Shown: one piece after another, positions 1 to 5,350 of the stretch
Layout: the number at the start of each line of letters is the position of its first letter
How positions within the stretch are numbered: position 1 is the stretch's first letter
DNA from: JBBRLA01 sp038231615
GTDB taxonomy: Bacteria; Myxococcota_A; Polyangia; Palsa-1104; JAEUJZ01
Assembly (NCBI GenBank): GCA_038231615.1
Contig: JBBRLA010000325.1
Coordinates: 1-9,281 of the forward strand
Length of the DNA: 9,281 nucleotides
Direction of reading: 5' to 3'
Notes under the pieces: model-generated
Seen by the model: only the letters and a program-made list of their open reading frames with translations
Database searches by the model: none
What the model was told of the DNA's origin: nothing
Program-made: the position numbers and the translations under genes

Positions 1-147
1 GGGGAGGACGTCACGGAGTGCATCGGCGGCGGTCTCAGCGAGAAGGATTTGGACAAGAACTACGCCAGCCGCTGCGATCCTCGCCTGAACTACCGGCAGG
101 CGCTGGAGATGGCCTACCGGCTGGCGCGGCGGATGTCGCGGGTCTGA
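1..147 (+). CDS. class II DAHP synthase, C-terminal fragment (partial)
   Basis: Frame 1 is open from the window edge to TGA at 145-147 and gives the last 48 residues of a protein. The stretch DVTECIGG, followed by a short linker and then CDPRLN, matches the C-terminus of class II (plant/Mycobacterium type) 3-deoxy-D-arabino-heptulosonate 7-phosphate synthase. In that family the end reads DDVTECLGG, then CDPRLNTQQSLELAF. The enzyme condenses phosphoenolpyruvate and erythrose 4-phosphate in the first step of the shikimate pathway, in the cytosol. The Asp of CDPRLN (bases 76-78) corresponds to a metal ligand in the mycobacterial enzyme. The fragment ends close to the usual family C-terminus, so only the N-terminal part is missing, through the window boundary. 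rpiA lies downstream on the same strand but is separated by about 250 bp of structured non-coding DNA, so co-transcription is uncertain. Confidence 0.88.
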   Translation, partial: GEDVTECIGGGLSEKDLDKNYASRCDPRLNYRQALEMAYRLARRMSRV

Positions 148-174
148 CCCGGGGGCCCGGGGGCCCGGGGGCCC
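148..174. repeat. 8-bp GC tandem repeat (CCCGGGGG x3 + CCC)
   Basis: Immediately after the DAHP synthase stop codon, the unit CCCGGGGG occurs three times without a mismatch, followed by CCC. Each junction (CCCGGG, GGGCCC) is itself palindromic, so the tract could fold on itself. The length is likely variable between strains through replication slippage, which is inference. Confidence 0.8.
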
Positions 175-214
175 TTCCCGGCCCGTCCGGTTCAAGCGCC
201 GCCCGGGAAGGGCC
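170..214 (+). terminator. 12-bp perfect hairpin after the DAHP synthase gene
   Basis: GGCCCTTCCCGG (170-181) pairs perfectly with CCGGGAAGGGCC (203-214) across a 21-nt loop. The position, 22 bp after a stop codon, suits a transcription terminator. However, no T-tract follows on either strand and the loop is long for an intrinsic terminator. It may instead be a 3'-end stabilising hairpin or work with Rho. The stem itself is seen directly; the terminator role is inference. Confidence 0.4.
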
Positions 215-228
215 GAAAGATCGTAGCG

Positions 229-248
229 ATATATAGAGTCAAGTTGAC
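229..248 (+). promoter_or_regulatory. AT-rich -10-like segment with adjoining GTCAA-G-TTGAC palindrome
   Basis: GATATATAG (229-237) is the only AT-rich patch in the DAHP synthase-rpiA gap and contains TATATA/TATAGA-type -10 matches. No good -35 box lies 16-18 bp upstream. It is directly followed by the 11-bp palindrome GTCAAGTTGAC (238-248), which would sit around the transcription start and could be an operator. Transcription from here would place the whole inverted repeat at 266-383 in the rpiA leader. The evidence is weak and rests on base composition and position. Confidence 0.25.
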
Positions 249-265
249 GAAAAGTCATTTCAGGA

Positions 266-383
266 AGAAGCACATGGCCGGAGCAGATTTTGGCGCTCCC
301 CCGCAGCGACTGAGGGAGCGTACTACTGTACGTGACCGAAGGAGCGAGGAGGTACGCCAAAAGCTGCCCGGCCAGGTGCTTCT
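266..383. repeat. long imperfect inverted repeat in the rpiA leader
   Basis: The left arm 266-295 and right arm 355-383 are reverse complements at 27 of 30 positions, with two mismatches and one gap. Both arms carry an AGAAGCAC block, a TGGCCGG block and TTTTGGCG. The 59-nt centre holds two smaller stems: GCTCCC (295-300) with GGGAGC (314-319), and GTAC-tact-GTAC (320-331). It also has an unpaired purine-rich GAGGAGGT (346-353). The RNA would fold as a long stem topped by small hairpins, ending 17 nt before the rpiA start. It may be a dispersed palindromic (MITE- or REP-like) element or a cis-acting RNA. No known riboswitch consensus is recognised. Confidence 0.75.
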
Positions 384-390
384 GTTTTAG
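274..390 (+). CDS. possible 38-aa small ORF inside the inverted repeat
   Basis: An ATG at 274 with a good ribosome-binding sequence (AGGAAG at 262-267, 6-nt spacing) opens a 38-codon frame ending in TAG at 388-390, ten bases before the rpiA ATG. The product would be basic and arginine-rich (MAGADFGAPPQRLRER at its start) and resembles nothing known to me. Nearly all of it lies within the inverted repeat, so the frame may be chance. If translated, it could act as a leader peptide whose translation affects the stem and thus rpiA. Confidence 0.15.
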   Translation: MAGADFGAPPQRLRERTTVRDRRSEEVRQKLPGQVLLF

Positions 391-400
391 AAAGAAGCGC

Positions 401-1114
401 ATGACCATGGAAAAAGACGCACAGAAGCGCGCCCGCCGCGCTGCCGGGGAGGCCGCCGCGGCCCTGGTCGATCCCGGGATGGTGGTGGGCCTGGGGACCG
501 GCGACACCGCCTCGTATGCGGTGCGGGCCCTTGCGGCCCGGGGGCTTTGCGGGCTGCGTTGTGTGCCGACCTCGATTCGCACCGCGGCGCTGGCCCGCGA
601 GCTTCACCTTGCGGTGGTGGAACTGGACGACCTGCCGCCGGACCAGATGATCGACCTGACCATCGACGGGGCGGACGAGATCGATCCCCGGCTGCGCCTG
701 ATCAAGGGGGCGGGCGGGGCGCTCTTGCGGGAGAAGCTGGTGGCGCGAAATTCGCAGCGGCTGATCATCGTCGCCGACACCGGCAAGTTGGTGACCCGCC
801 TGGGCGAGCGGGCGCGGCTGCCGGTGGAGATCGTGCCCTTCGGGGTGCCGCAGATTCTGGCGTCTCTTTTGACCCGTTTCCCCGAGGCCGAACTGCGCCA
901 CGACGCGGTCGGGCCGCAGCGCACCGATGGCGGCAACCGGCTGGTGGACCTGCCGCTGACGGTTCAGGACCTGGAGAATGCCGGGGACCTGCATCGGCGG
1001 ATCAAGCTGCTTGTCGGGGTCATCGAGACCGGGCTTTTCCTGGAGGAGGCGGAGCTGGCCTTCATCGGGGAGGCCGATGGCAGCGTGACGCAGCGACACG
1101 CTTCGGATGGGTGA
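401..1114 (+). CDS. rpiA: ribose-5-phosphate isomerase A
   Basis: This 237-aa protein interconverts ribose 5-phosphate and ribulose 5-phosphate in the non-oxidative pentose phosphate pathway, in the cytosol. The order of motifs fits RpiA: GLGTGDTA near residues 30-37, PTSIRT at 56-61, DGADE at 89-93, KGAGGALLREK at 102-112 (E111 lines up with the catalytic Glu of the E. coli enzyme), and LPVEIVPFG at 140-148. The length is normal. The Ser usually found in the GTGST loop is Asp here. Two in-frame ATGs, at 401 and 407, are possible starts. AGAAG at 393-397 is better spaced for 407 (9 nt) than for 401 (3 nt). The frame can be extended to a GTG at 332, but that extension is encoded by the inverted repeat and looks non-protein. 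The gene ends 14 bp from the convergent sugar kinase gene with no terminator between. Confidence 0.93.
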   Translation: MTMEKDAQKRARRAAGEAAAALVDPGMVVGLGTGDTASYAVRALAARGLCGLRCVPTSIRTAALARELHLAVVELDDLPPDQMIDLTIDGADEIDPRLRLIKGAGGALLREKLVARNSQRLIIVADTGKLVTRLGERARLPVEIVPFGVPQILASLLTRFPEAELRHDAVGPQRTDGGNRLVDLPLTVQDLENAGDLHRRIKLLVGVIETGLFLEEAELAFIGEADGSVTQRHASDG

Positions 1115-1128
1115 TGGGGACGCGCCCC

Positions 1129-2196
1129 TTACACCGCGGTGGTGGCCCCGATGGCAGAGCAGGCCCGCGCCCCGAGGTAGTTGCCCCTGGCGCAGGCCCG
1201 CTTCAGGGCGGAAAGGGGCAGTGCCCGCAGGCGCTCTCGCTGATCCAGATCGCCCCTGGGCCCGAGTTCGGCCAAAATGATGCTGAGCAGCCCGGCGGTG
1301 AAGGCGTCGCCGGCCCCGGTGGGGTCGACCAGGCGCGTGGGGTCCGCCAGAAGGTGTGCCTGCCCGGCGGCGCAGTCCAGGTAGCAGCCGCGATCGGAAA
1401 GCGTCACCACCACCACCGCGGCGCCCAGCTGCCGCACCCGGGCGGCGGCGGCCTCGGCCCCGGATTCCGCGGTGGTCTTTGTGCGTTCGCTGCCGAGCAC
1501 CGTGGGGATGTCGGCGAGCGCCAGCTTGACCACCTCGCATTGCTGGATCAGGCGGCGCAGAAGGGGCGGGGCCTCCTTGGCATCGGCCCATTTGTGGGCG
1601 CGGAAGTTGAGGTCGCACGCGATGAGCATGCCTGCCTGCCGGCACACGTCCACCGCCCGCTGCGTGGCGGCCCGCCCGGGTTCGAGCACCATGGTGGAGG
1701 AGCCGACGCAGAGCAGGCGTCCCCGTCGCAGGTGTCCGGAAGACAGGTCGCCGGGCTGGAGCTGCTGGTCGGCGGAAGGACGTCCCGCGGAGGCGCCGCC
1801 GCCGGCCCCATAGAAGAGGAAGGTGCGTTCCCCGCGACAATGGGACACGAAGGTGATGCCGGTGCGGGCACTGCGGTGGGTCAAAAGGCCGTCGGTGGCC
1901 ACGCCCTCCTGTCGCAGGCGGTCGCGGAGGAAGTGGCCGAAGGCGTCGCCGCCCACCTGCCCGAGCAAGGCCGTCTTCACCCCCTGTCGCGACAGGTCCA
2001 CCGCCAAATTGGCCCCGGCCCCGCCCAGGTGGCGGGTGAAGTGCTCGGCCTGTGCCAGGGGGGCCCCCTCGGCGCTTTCGAGCCCCTCGGCGGCATCCGG
2101 TCGGTCCGGCCGGTCAGGAAAAAAGTCGACCAGGGCCTCGCCCAGGACCACCACCTCGGCGGGTTCGGCGGGCTGGCCGGTGCCGGTGCTAGTCAC
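1129..2196 (-). CDS. PfkB-family carbohydrate kinase (fructokinase-like)
   Basis: The 355-aa product is a ribokinase-fold (PfkB) sugar kinase that would phosphorylate a sugar with ATP in the cytosol. The sequence shows VVLGEALVDFFP at 16-27, the N-terminal signature LGGAGANLAVDLSRQG at 57-72, DLNFRAHKW at 195-203, and the C-terminal signature DPTGAGDAFTAGLL at 291-304. D297 in that signature is the expected catalytic base and the GAG stretch the anion hole. GEALVDFFP and DLNFRxxxW recall fructokinases and KDG kinases, but the sugar cannot be settled by eye. The start is taken as GTG at 2196-2194, whose last two bases and the following A form the recO stop (GTGA). This predicts translational coupling to recO. 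It faces rpiA tail to tail. Confidence 0.88.
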   Translation of the reverse strand: MTSTGTGQPAEPAEVVVLGEALVDFFPDRPDRPDAAEGLESAEGAPLAQAEHFTRHLGGAGANLAVDLSRQGVKTALLGQVGGDAFGHFLRDRLRQEGVATDGLLTHRSARTGITFVSHCRGERTFLFYGAGGGASAGRPSADQQLQPGDLSSGHLRRGRLLCVGSSTMVLEPGRAATQRAVDVCRQAGMLIACDLNFRAHKWADAKEAPPLLRRLIQQCEVVKLALADIPTVLGSERTKTTAESGAEAAAARVRQLGAAVVVVTLSDRGCYLDCAAGQAHLLADPTRLVDPTGAGDAFTAGLLSIILAELGPRGDLDQRERLRALPLSALKRACARGNYLGARACSAIGATTAV

Positions 2197-3005
2197 AAGG
2201 GCCCCATCAGGTTGAGCTTGGCAATAAACTCCACCGCCCGCAGGCCGCGCCCCAGGTGGTGCTGGATCACGTCGAGCAGGAGGTCGCGGCACCCGGTCAG
2301 CACCTCCCTGGGCAGGGGCTGCACCAGGGGATCTTCGATAACCGCCTGCTTGAACCAGAGCAGCGCGGCGCGCACGTCGCGGGACAGGGGCACCGGCGAC
2401 CCGCCCACCGCCGAATGGTGGCAGTCGTGACACAGCACGCCGCCGCGCACCCGATCGAAAGGCACCGGGGCCCCCTGTTCGCCCAGCTCCCCGGTCACAT
2501 CGCCGATGCTGGCGGTGCAGGCGGCGCAGCGATCCAGCGCCAAGCCCAGGCCCACCGCATCGAGCAGGCGCAGTTCGAAGATGCGCAGGGGTTCGGTGCG
2601 CGGCTTTTCGCTGACCGGCAGGCCGTCGAGGTAGCCGAGAAGCGAGACCAGGAGGGCGTAGACCTCGGGCTCGGGCTCGTTCAGGGGGCACAGTTCGCGG
2701 CACAGCTCGCAGGCGTAGCTGGCATGGCCGAAGCGGCCCAGTTCCAGACCCAGGCGGGGGAAGCCGCGGGCGCAGTGCAACCCTTCCAGGATGGCCAGGT
2801 CCTGTCCGCGGCGTTCGCGCAGGGTGGCCTCGCCGTGGCCGAACAAGGAAAGCCCGGCGCCGAAGCGGCGGCGGCTGCGCCTGGCCCCGGGCGCCAGGGC
2901 GGCGATCTTGCCCCGGGTGGCGGTGAGCAAGGTCACCACCCGGTCGGCCTCGCCATAGTCGGCCAAGCGCAGCACCACGGCGTCCGTGACATGGAACATG
3001 GACAT
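2193..3005 (-). CDS. recO: DNA repair protein RecO
   Basis: This 270-aa protein is the RecFOR mediator that binds single-stranded DNA and SSB and helps load RecA at gaps. The N-terminal OB-fold start FHVTDAVVLRLADYGEADRV (from residue 4) is typical of RecO (T-x-A-[IV]-V-L-x-x-x-x-x-x-E-x-D). It is followed by LVTLLT-like and G-K-I-A-A-L-A-P-G-A-R-R-S residues. A four-cysteine zinc site is visible: CAAC at 160-163 and CHDC at 192-195. The length is in the normal range. Possible ATG starts lie at 3005, 2999 and 2992; the first or second keeps the whole OB fold. No Shine-Dalgarno sequence is apparent. A -10-like TATACC sits only 8 nt before the first ATG, so the mRNA may be leaderless. Downstream it overlaps the sugar kinase gene by four bases. 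Confidence 0.9.
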   Translation of the reverse strand: MSMFHVTDAVVLRLADYGEADRVVTLLTATRGKIAALAPGARRSRRRFGAGLSLFGHGEATLRERRGQDLAILEGLHCARGFPRLGLELGRFGHASYACELCRELCPLNEPEPEVYALLVSLLGYLDGLPVSEKPRTEPLRIFELRLLDAVGLGLALDRCAACTASIGDVTGELGEQGAPVPFDRVRGGVLCHDCHHSAVGGSPVPLSRDVRAALLWFKQAVIEDPLVQPLPREVLTGCRDLLLDVIQHHLGRGLRAVEFIAKLNLMGPL

Positions 3006-3013
3006 GGATCAAA

Positions 3014-3019
3014 GGTATA
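3014..3019 (-). promoter_or_regulatory. -10-like TATACC upstream of recO
   Basis: On the minus strand TATACC is read at 3019-3014, with the recO ATG eight bases later. Transcription would begin at about the start codon. No convincing -35 hexamer at 16-18 bp is seen. It is supported by AT content and placement only. Confidence 0.35.
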
Positions 3020-3051
3020 CAGCATCCTTCTCATCGCGCACGAAGGTCGGT

Positions 3052-3067
3052 TGAATCGGCGGATTCA
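3052..3067. promoter_or_regulatory. dyad TGAATC-GGCG-GATTCA between divergent genes
   Basis: A perfect 6-bp inverted repeat with a 4-nt spacer lies in the 127-bp gap between recO (-) and the divergent unrecognised gene (+). A second perfect palindrome, CCCCCGGCCGGGGG, lies at 3098-3111. Either could be an operator serving both directions. This is inference from symmetry and position; no regulator gene is adjacent. Confidence 0.3.
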
Positions 3068-3120
3068 GGTTCCGCGGGCGGTCTCGCGGCTTTGCTCCCC
3101 CCGGCCGGGGGCGGATCGTG

Positions 3121-3126
3121 TATGCT
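3121..3126 (+). promoter_or_regulatory. -10-like TATGCT just upstream of the gene at 3133
   Basis: TATGCT is preceded by TG and ends six bases before the ATG at 3133, so a transcript starting 6-7 nt after the -10 would begin on the start codon (leaderless). The nearest TTGCTC (3092-3097) is 23 bp upstream, too far for a standard -35. The same hexamer, with a good -35, is found before the peptidase gene (7256-7261), which strengthens the call. Confidence 0.4.
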
Positions 3127-3132
3127 CGGGGG

Positions 3133-3798
3133 ATGGCGGAATCGAACTCCTCCAGCGCAGCCCCCTCCACGCCGGCGGCATCTCGGCCGTCGCAGGAGGA
3201 CGAATTGTCGCTGACCACGACCCGCATCGTGCAGCTCGCCCATACGGAGAGCGAGCGGGTGGCGCGTTCGCGCAGCATGCAGGTGGAATTTGCTCGCCGC
3301 GGGGAGCTGATCGGGGCCGAGGTGCCGACGGCCTACTTCGCGATGACGCAGGGCCTGATGGAAGGGGTGAACCGCTTCAACGAGAGCCTGAACGTGGATT
3401 TCCCGGGCCTGCGCCTGCACTACCGGGAGACGCCCGGGGTGACGCTGCGCGAGGTCATCCCGGGGCACGACCTTCTGGCCAGCGTGTGGCGCAAGGACTA
3501 CCGCTTCGACCTGATCCTGCGGTTCATGACGCGGGCCACCGGGCCGGACCTGCCGCTCATCGAGGGGCACGGGATCTACCCGCGCAAGGACGCGAACCGG
3601 GTGCTCCTGCGCATCGAGGGCTGGGTGGAGGGGGGCAAGATGACCTACTGGGTCAGCCTGGATTTCAAGCGGCGGCCGGTGCCGCTGGGCGATCTGCCGG
3701 GGCGGATCGTGCTCTCGGTGGCGAAGGAGGACCCGGAATTCCTGCACTGCGACCTTTTCCCCAAGGCGCCGCCCAGCCAAGAGGAGCCCGAGGACTAG
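3133..3798 (+). CDS. unrecognised 221-aa soluble protein
   Basis: I do not recognise this family. The first 22 or so residues are a Ser/Ala/Pro-rich, probably disordered leader. A charged helical stretch follows (VQLAHTESERVARSRSMQVEFARRG), then a mixed alpha/beta body. Marked segments in the body are EVPTAYFAMTQGLMEGVNRFNESL, GLRLHYRETPGVTLREVIPG and a beta-rich part from VWRKDYRFDLILRF to KMTYWVSLDFKRRP. The C-terminus is acidic. No signal peptide, membrane segment or Cys cluster is seen, so it is probably cytosolic. The ATG at 3133 is chosen over a GTG at 3118 because the -10-like TATGCT lies between them. The stop TAG is shared through CTAG with the convergent cheB-like gene. High GC at third positions supports that it is coding. 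Confidence 0.75.
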   Translation: MAESNSSSAAPSTPAASRPSQEDELSLTTTRIVQLAHTESERVARSRSMQVEFARRGELIGAEVPTAYFAMTQGLMEGVNRFNESLNVDFPGLRLHYRETPGVTLREVIPGHDLLASVWRKDYRFDLILRFMTRATGPDLPLIEGHGIYPRKDANRVLLRIEGWVEGGKMTYWVSLDFKRRPVPLGDLPGRIVLSVAKEDPEFLHCDLFPKAPPSQEEPED

Positions 3799-5219
3799 GA
3801 GAAGCGGGGCAGGGGGGCGGCGATCAGCTCGCCCAGGCGGGCGCCGATCTGCGTGAGGGGGAGGATGTCGCTGGCCAGGCCCGCCTGGACCACCGCGCCG
3901 GGCATGCCCCAGACCACGCTGCTGGCCTCGTCTTGCACCACCACCCGGCCGCCGCGGCGGGTGATGACCTGTGCGCCGAGCACGCCGTCGCGTCCCATGC
4001 CGGTGAGCACGGCCGCCAGAAGCGAGGGGCCGAAGCACGCCGCCACCGAGCGGAAGAGGACATCGACGGAAGGGCGGCAGAAGTTCTCCTCGGGGCCCTG
4101 ATCGAGCTTCAGGGTGAGGCGGCCCAAGGTGAAGCAGACGCTCAGGTGGAAGCCGCCGGGGGCCAGGTAGCACACGCCGGGGACGACGGTCTCACCGTTC
4201 TGGGCCTCGCGGCAGGTGCGGCGGGTGTCGCGGGCGAGCTGCGCGGCGAAGGAGGTGGTGAAGAAGGGGGGCATGTGCTGGACCACGAAGATCGGCAGAG
4301 TGCAGGCGGCGGGCAGGTCGCGGATCACCGTGGTCAGCGCCTCGGGGCCGCCTGTGCTGCAACCGATGGCCAGGGCCTGCACCCGGGTGGCCCGGAACGG
4401 GGGGATGCCCGAAAAGACGGTCGGGCCGGGCGTCCCGGAGGGGCCTGCGACGGATGCGGGGGTAGAGAATGCGGATGGCGCGGCGGGGGGCCGGCTGCGT
4501 GGCAACGGGGCGGCTGGCGTGGCTACGGGCAAGGCGGTGGGCGCGGCGGGGGGCCGGCTGCGCGGCAACGGGGCGGTGGGCGCGGCAACGGGCAAGGCGG
4601 TGGGCGCAATGGGGGGCCGGCTGCGCGGCAACGGGGGCCGCAGGTCCGAAGCCAGCGAGAAGACCGCGGAGGGCCGGGGCAGCGAGGAGGGCCGCTGGTT
4701 GGACGAGTCGGGCGAGGAGGGCCGCGAGTCGGGCCCGGAGACCCGCTGAACGGGGGCGCTTCTGCCGACGCCGTGCACCTTGGCGAGCAGGTCCCTGGCC
4801 AGGGGCTCCCCGGGCGCGAGCAGGCCCACGACGAGGGGTTTGCGCAGGGAGTCGCTGGCCGCCGAGTGGAGGGCCCGGATGCCCATGTCGGCGTCGTCGT
4901 TGCAGGGGACGCCGAGGAGGGACGAATGGACGAGGGACTGGTCGAAGGGGGAACGCAGCAAGATGATGCGAATGTCGGCGAAGTCGGCCTTGATGCGCGA
5001 GAGCAGGAGCAGGCCGTCGCGCGCCGCGGAGCGATCGTCCAGGAGGATGACATTCACCGGTTGCTGCCCGAGGATCTGCAGGGCGCGGGCGCCCCGGTCC
5101 ACGCTGGCCACCAGGCGCACGCCGGGGTCCACGGCCAGCACCCCCGCTATCATGCAGCGGAAGAGGGACGATTCGTCGACCAGGACCACCGAGATGATGC
5201 GCCGCGGATCAACGGACAG
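3795..5219 (-). CDS. cheB: CheB-like response regulator / protein-glutamate methylesterase
   Basis: In chemotaxis-type pathways CheB removes methyl groups from receptor glutamates. With the CTG start used here the protein has 474 residues, long for CheB (about 350). An N-terminal receiver domain covers about residues 10-128: D15/E16 acidic pocket, D61 in VILLD as the phosphosite, and K127 in LRKP. A proline-rich linker with 21-residue repeats follows at about 196-250. The methylesterase domain has its triad intact: S288 in GCSTGG, H315 in VVQHMPP, and D411 in LTGMGRDG. The receiver is degenerate: VDES replaces VDDS, and the usual MPxMDG after the phosphosite is SAARDG. The start is uncertain. 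CTG at 5219-5217 has GGAGGT five bases upstream, whereas the in-frame GTG at 5189 has no ribosome-binding site and cuts the first strand. A TTG at 5411 is also in frame, but the stretch it adds looks non-protein. No cheA, cheR or receptor gene is in the window, so the pathway is unknown. Confidence 0.85.
   Translation of the reverse strand: MSVDPRRIISVVLVDESSLFRCMIAGVLAVDPGVRLVASVDRGARALQILGQQPVNVILLDDRSAARDGLLLLSRIKADFADIRIILLRSPFDQSLVHSSLLGVPCNDDADMGIRALHSAASDSLRKPLVVGLLAPGEPLARDLLAKVHGVGRSAPVQRVSGPDSRPSSPDSSNQRPSSLPRPSAVFSLASDLRPPLPRSRPPIAPTALPVAAPTAPLPRSRPPAAPTALPVATPAAPLPRSRPPAAPSAFSTPASVAGPSGTPGPTVFSGIPPFRATRVQALAIGCSTGGPEALTTVIRDLPAACTLPIFVVQHMPPFFTTSFAAQLARDTRRTCREAQNGETVVPGVCYLAPGGFHLSVCFTLGRLTLKLDQGPEENFCRPSVDVLFRSVAACFGPSLLAAVLTGMGRDGVLGAQVITRRGGRVVVQDEASSVVWGMPGAVVQAGLASDILPLTQIGARLGELIAAPLPRFS
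4470..4634. repeat. 63-bp in-frame tandem repeat coding for the CheB linker
   Basis: On the minus strand the unit encodes LPRSRPPAAPTALPVA plus a five-residue tail and recurs every 21 residues: two full copies and a partial third. The copies differ by a few substitutions. It makes a long, flexible, positively charged Pro/Ala linker between the receiver and methylesterase domains. Expansion by slippage or unequal exchange is likely; the copy number may vary between strains. Confidence 0.85.
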
Positions 5220-5224
5220 GGGGC

Positions 5225-5230
5225 ACCTCC
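5225..5230 (-). promoter_or_regulatory. ribosome binding site GGAGGT for the cheB-like gene
   Basis: Read on the minus strand, GGAGGT lies five bases before an in-frame CTG (5219-5217), at the point where the conserved receiver fold begins a few residues later. No ATG, GTG or TTG in this frame is correctly placed for it. This is the main reason for choosing the CTG start. Confidence 0.5.
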
Positions 5231-5315
5231 GTTCGCCAGCCCGTCTGCTGCGGCAAGGCCTGAGGAGGGGGAAGGTGGATCGGGTGATGCATGATCTGTG
5301 GTCGTCAGTATCGTT

Positions 5316-5350
5316 GATAGCCCGTAGCGGAGCGGAGCGCCGTTCATCGA
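5316..5350 (+). repeat. dispersed repeat copy (single)
   Basis: This 35-bp stretch runs from GATAGCCCGTAGCGG through AGCGCCGTTCATCGA. It matches the minus-strand reading of the repeat at 9151-9185 at 31 of 35 positions, including an identical AGCGCCGTTCATCGA end. It therefore belongs to the same family as the tandem array at the right edge, in opposite orientation. It lies upstream of the cheB-like coding region. Confidence 0.75.

Noticed and set aside
244..272. TTGACG at 244-249 as the -35 of an rpiA promoter
   Set aside because: No acceptable -10 hexamer lies 16-18 bp downstream; that region is the start of the inverted repeat arm.
346..353. GAGGAGGT as the ribosome binding site of a gene
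   Set aside because: No ATG, GTG or TTG follows at a usable distance; it lies in the centre of the inverted repeat.
332..400. GTG at 332 as the rpiA start
   Set aside because: The added 23 residues come from the inverted repeat, are Cys/Arg-rich and do not resemble an RpiA N-terminus.
547..2430. Long plus-strand frame across rpiA and the sugar kinase
   Set aside because: It is a shadow of two well-supported genes; the translation is compositionally biased and unrecognisable.
2197..3012. N-terminal extension of the sugar kinase to an ATG at 3012
   Set aside because: The extra 272 residues are the wrong-frame reading of recO; the PfkB fold begins right after the GTG at 2196.
2256..5294. A continuous plus-strand open frame of about 1012 codons
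   Set aside because: It runs antisense to recO and the cheB-like gene and across the unrecognised gene in another frame. Its translation is low-complexity Gly/Ala/Gln-rich with no family signature. High GC removes stop codons in such frames.
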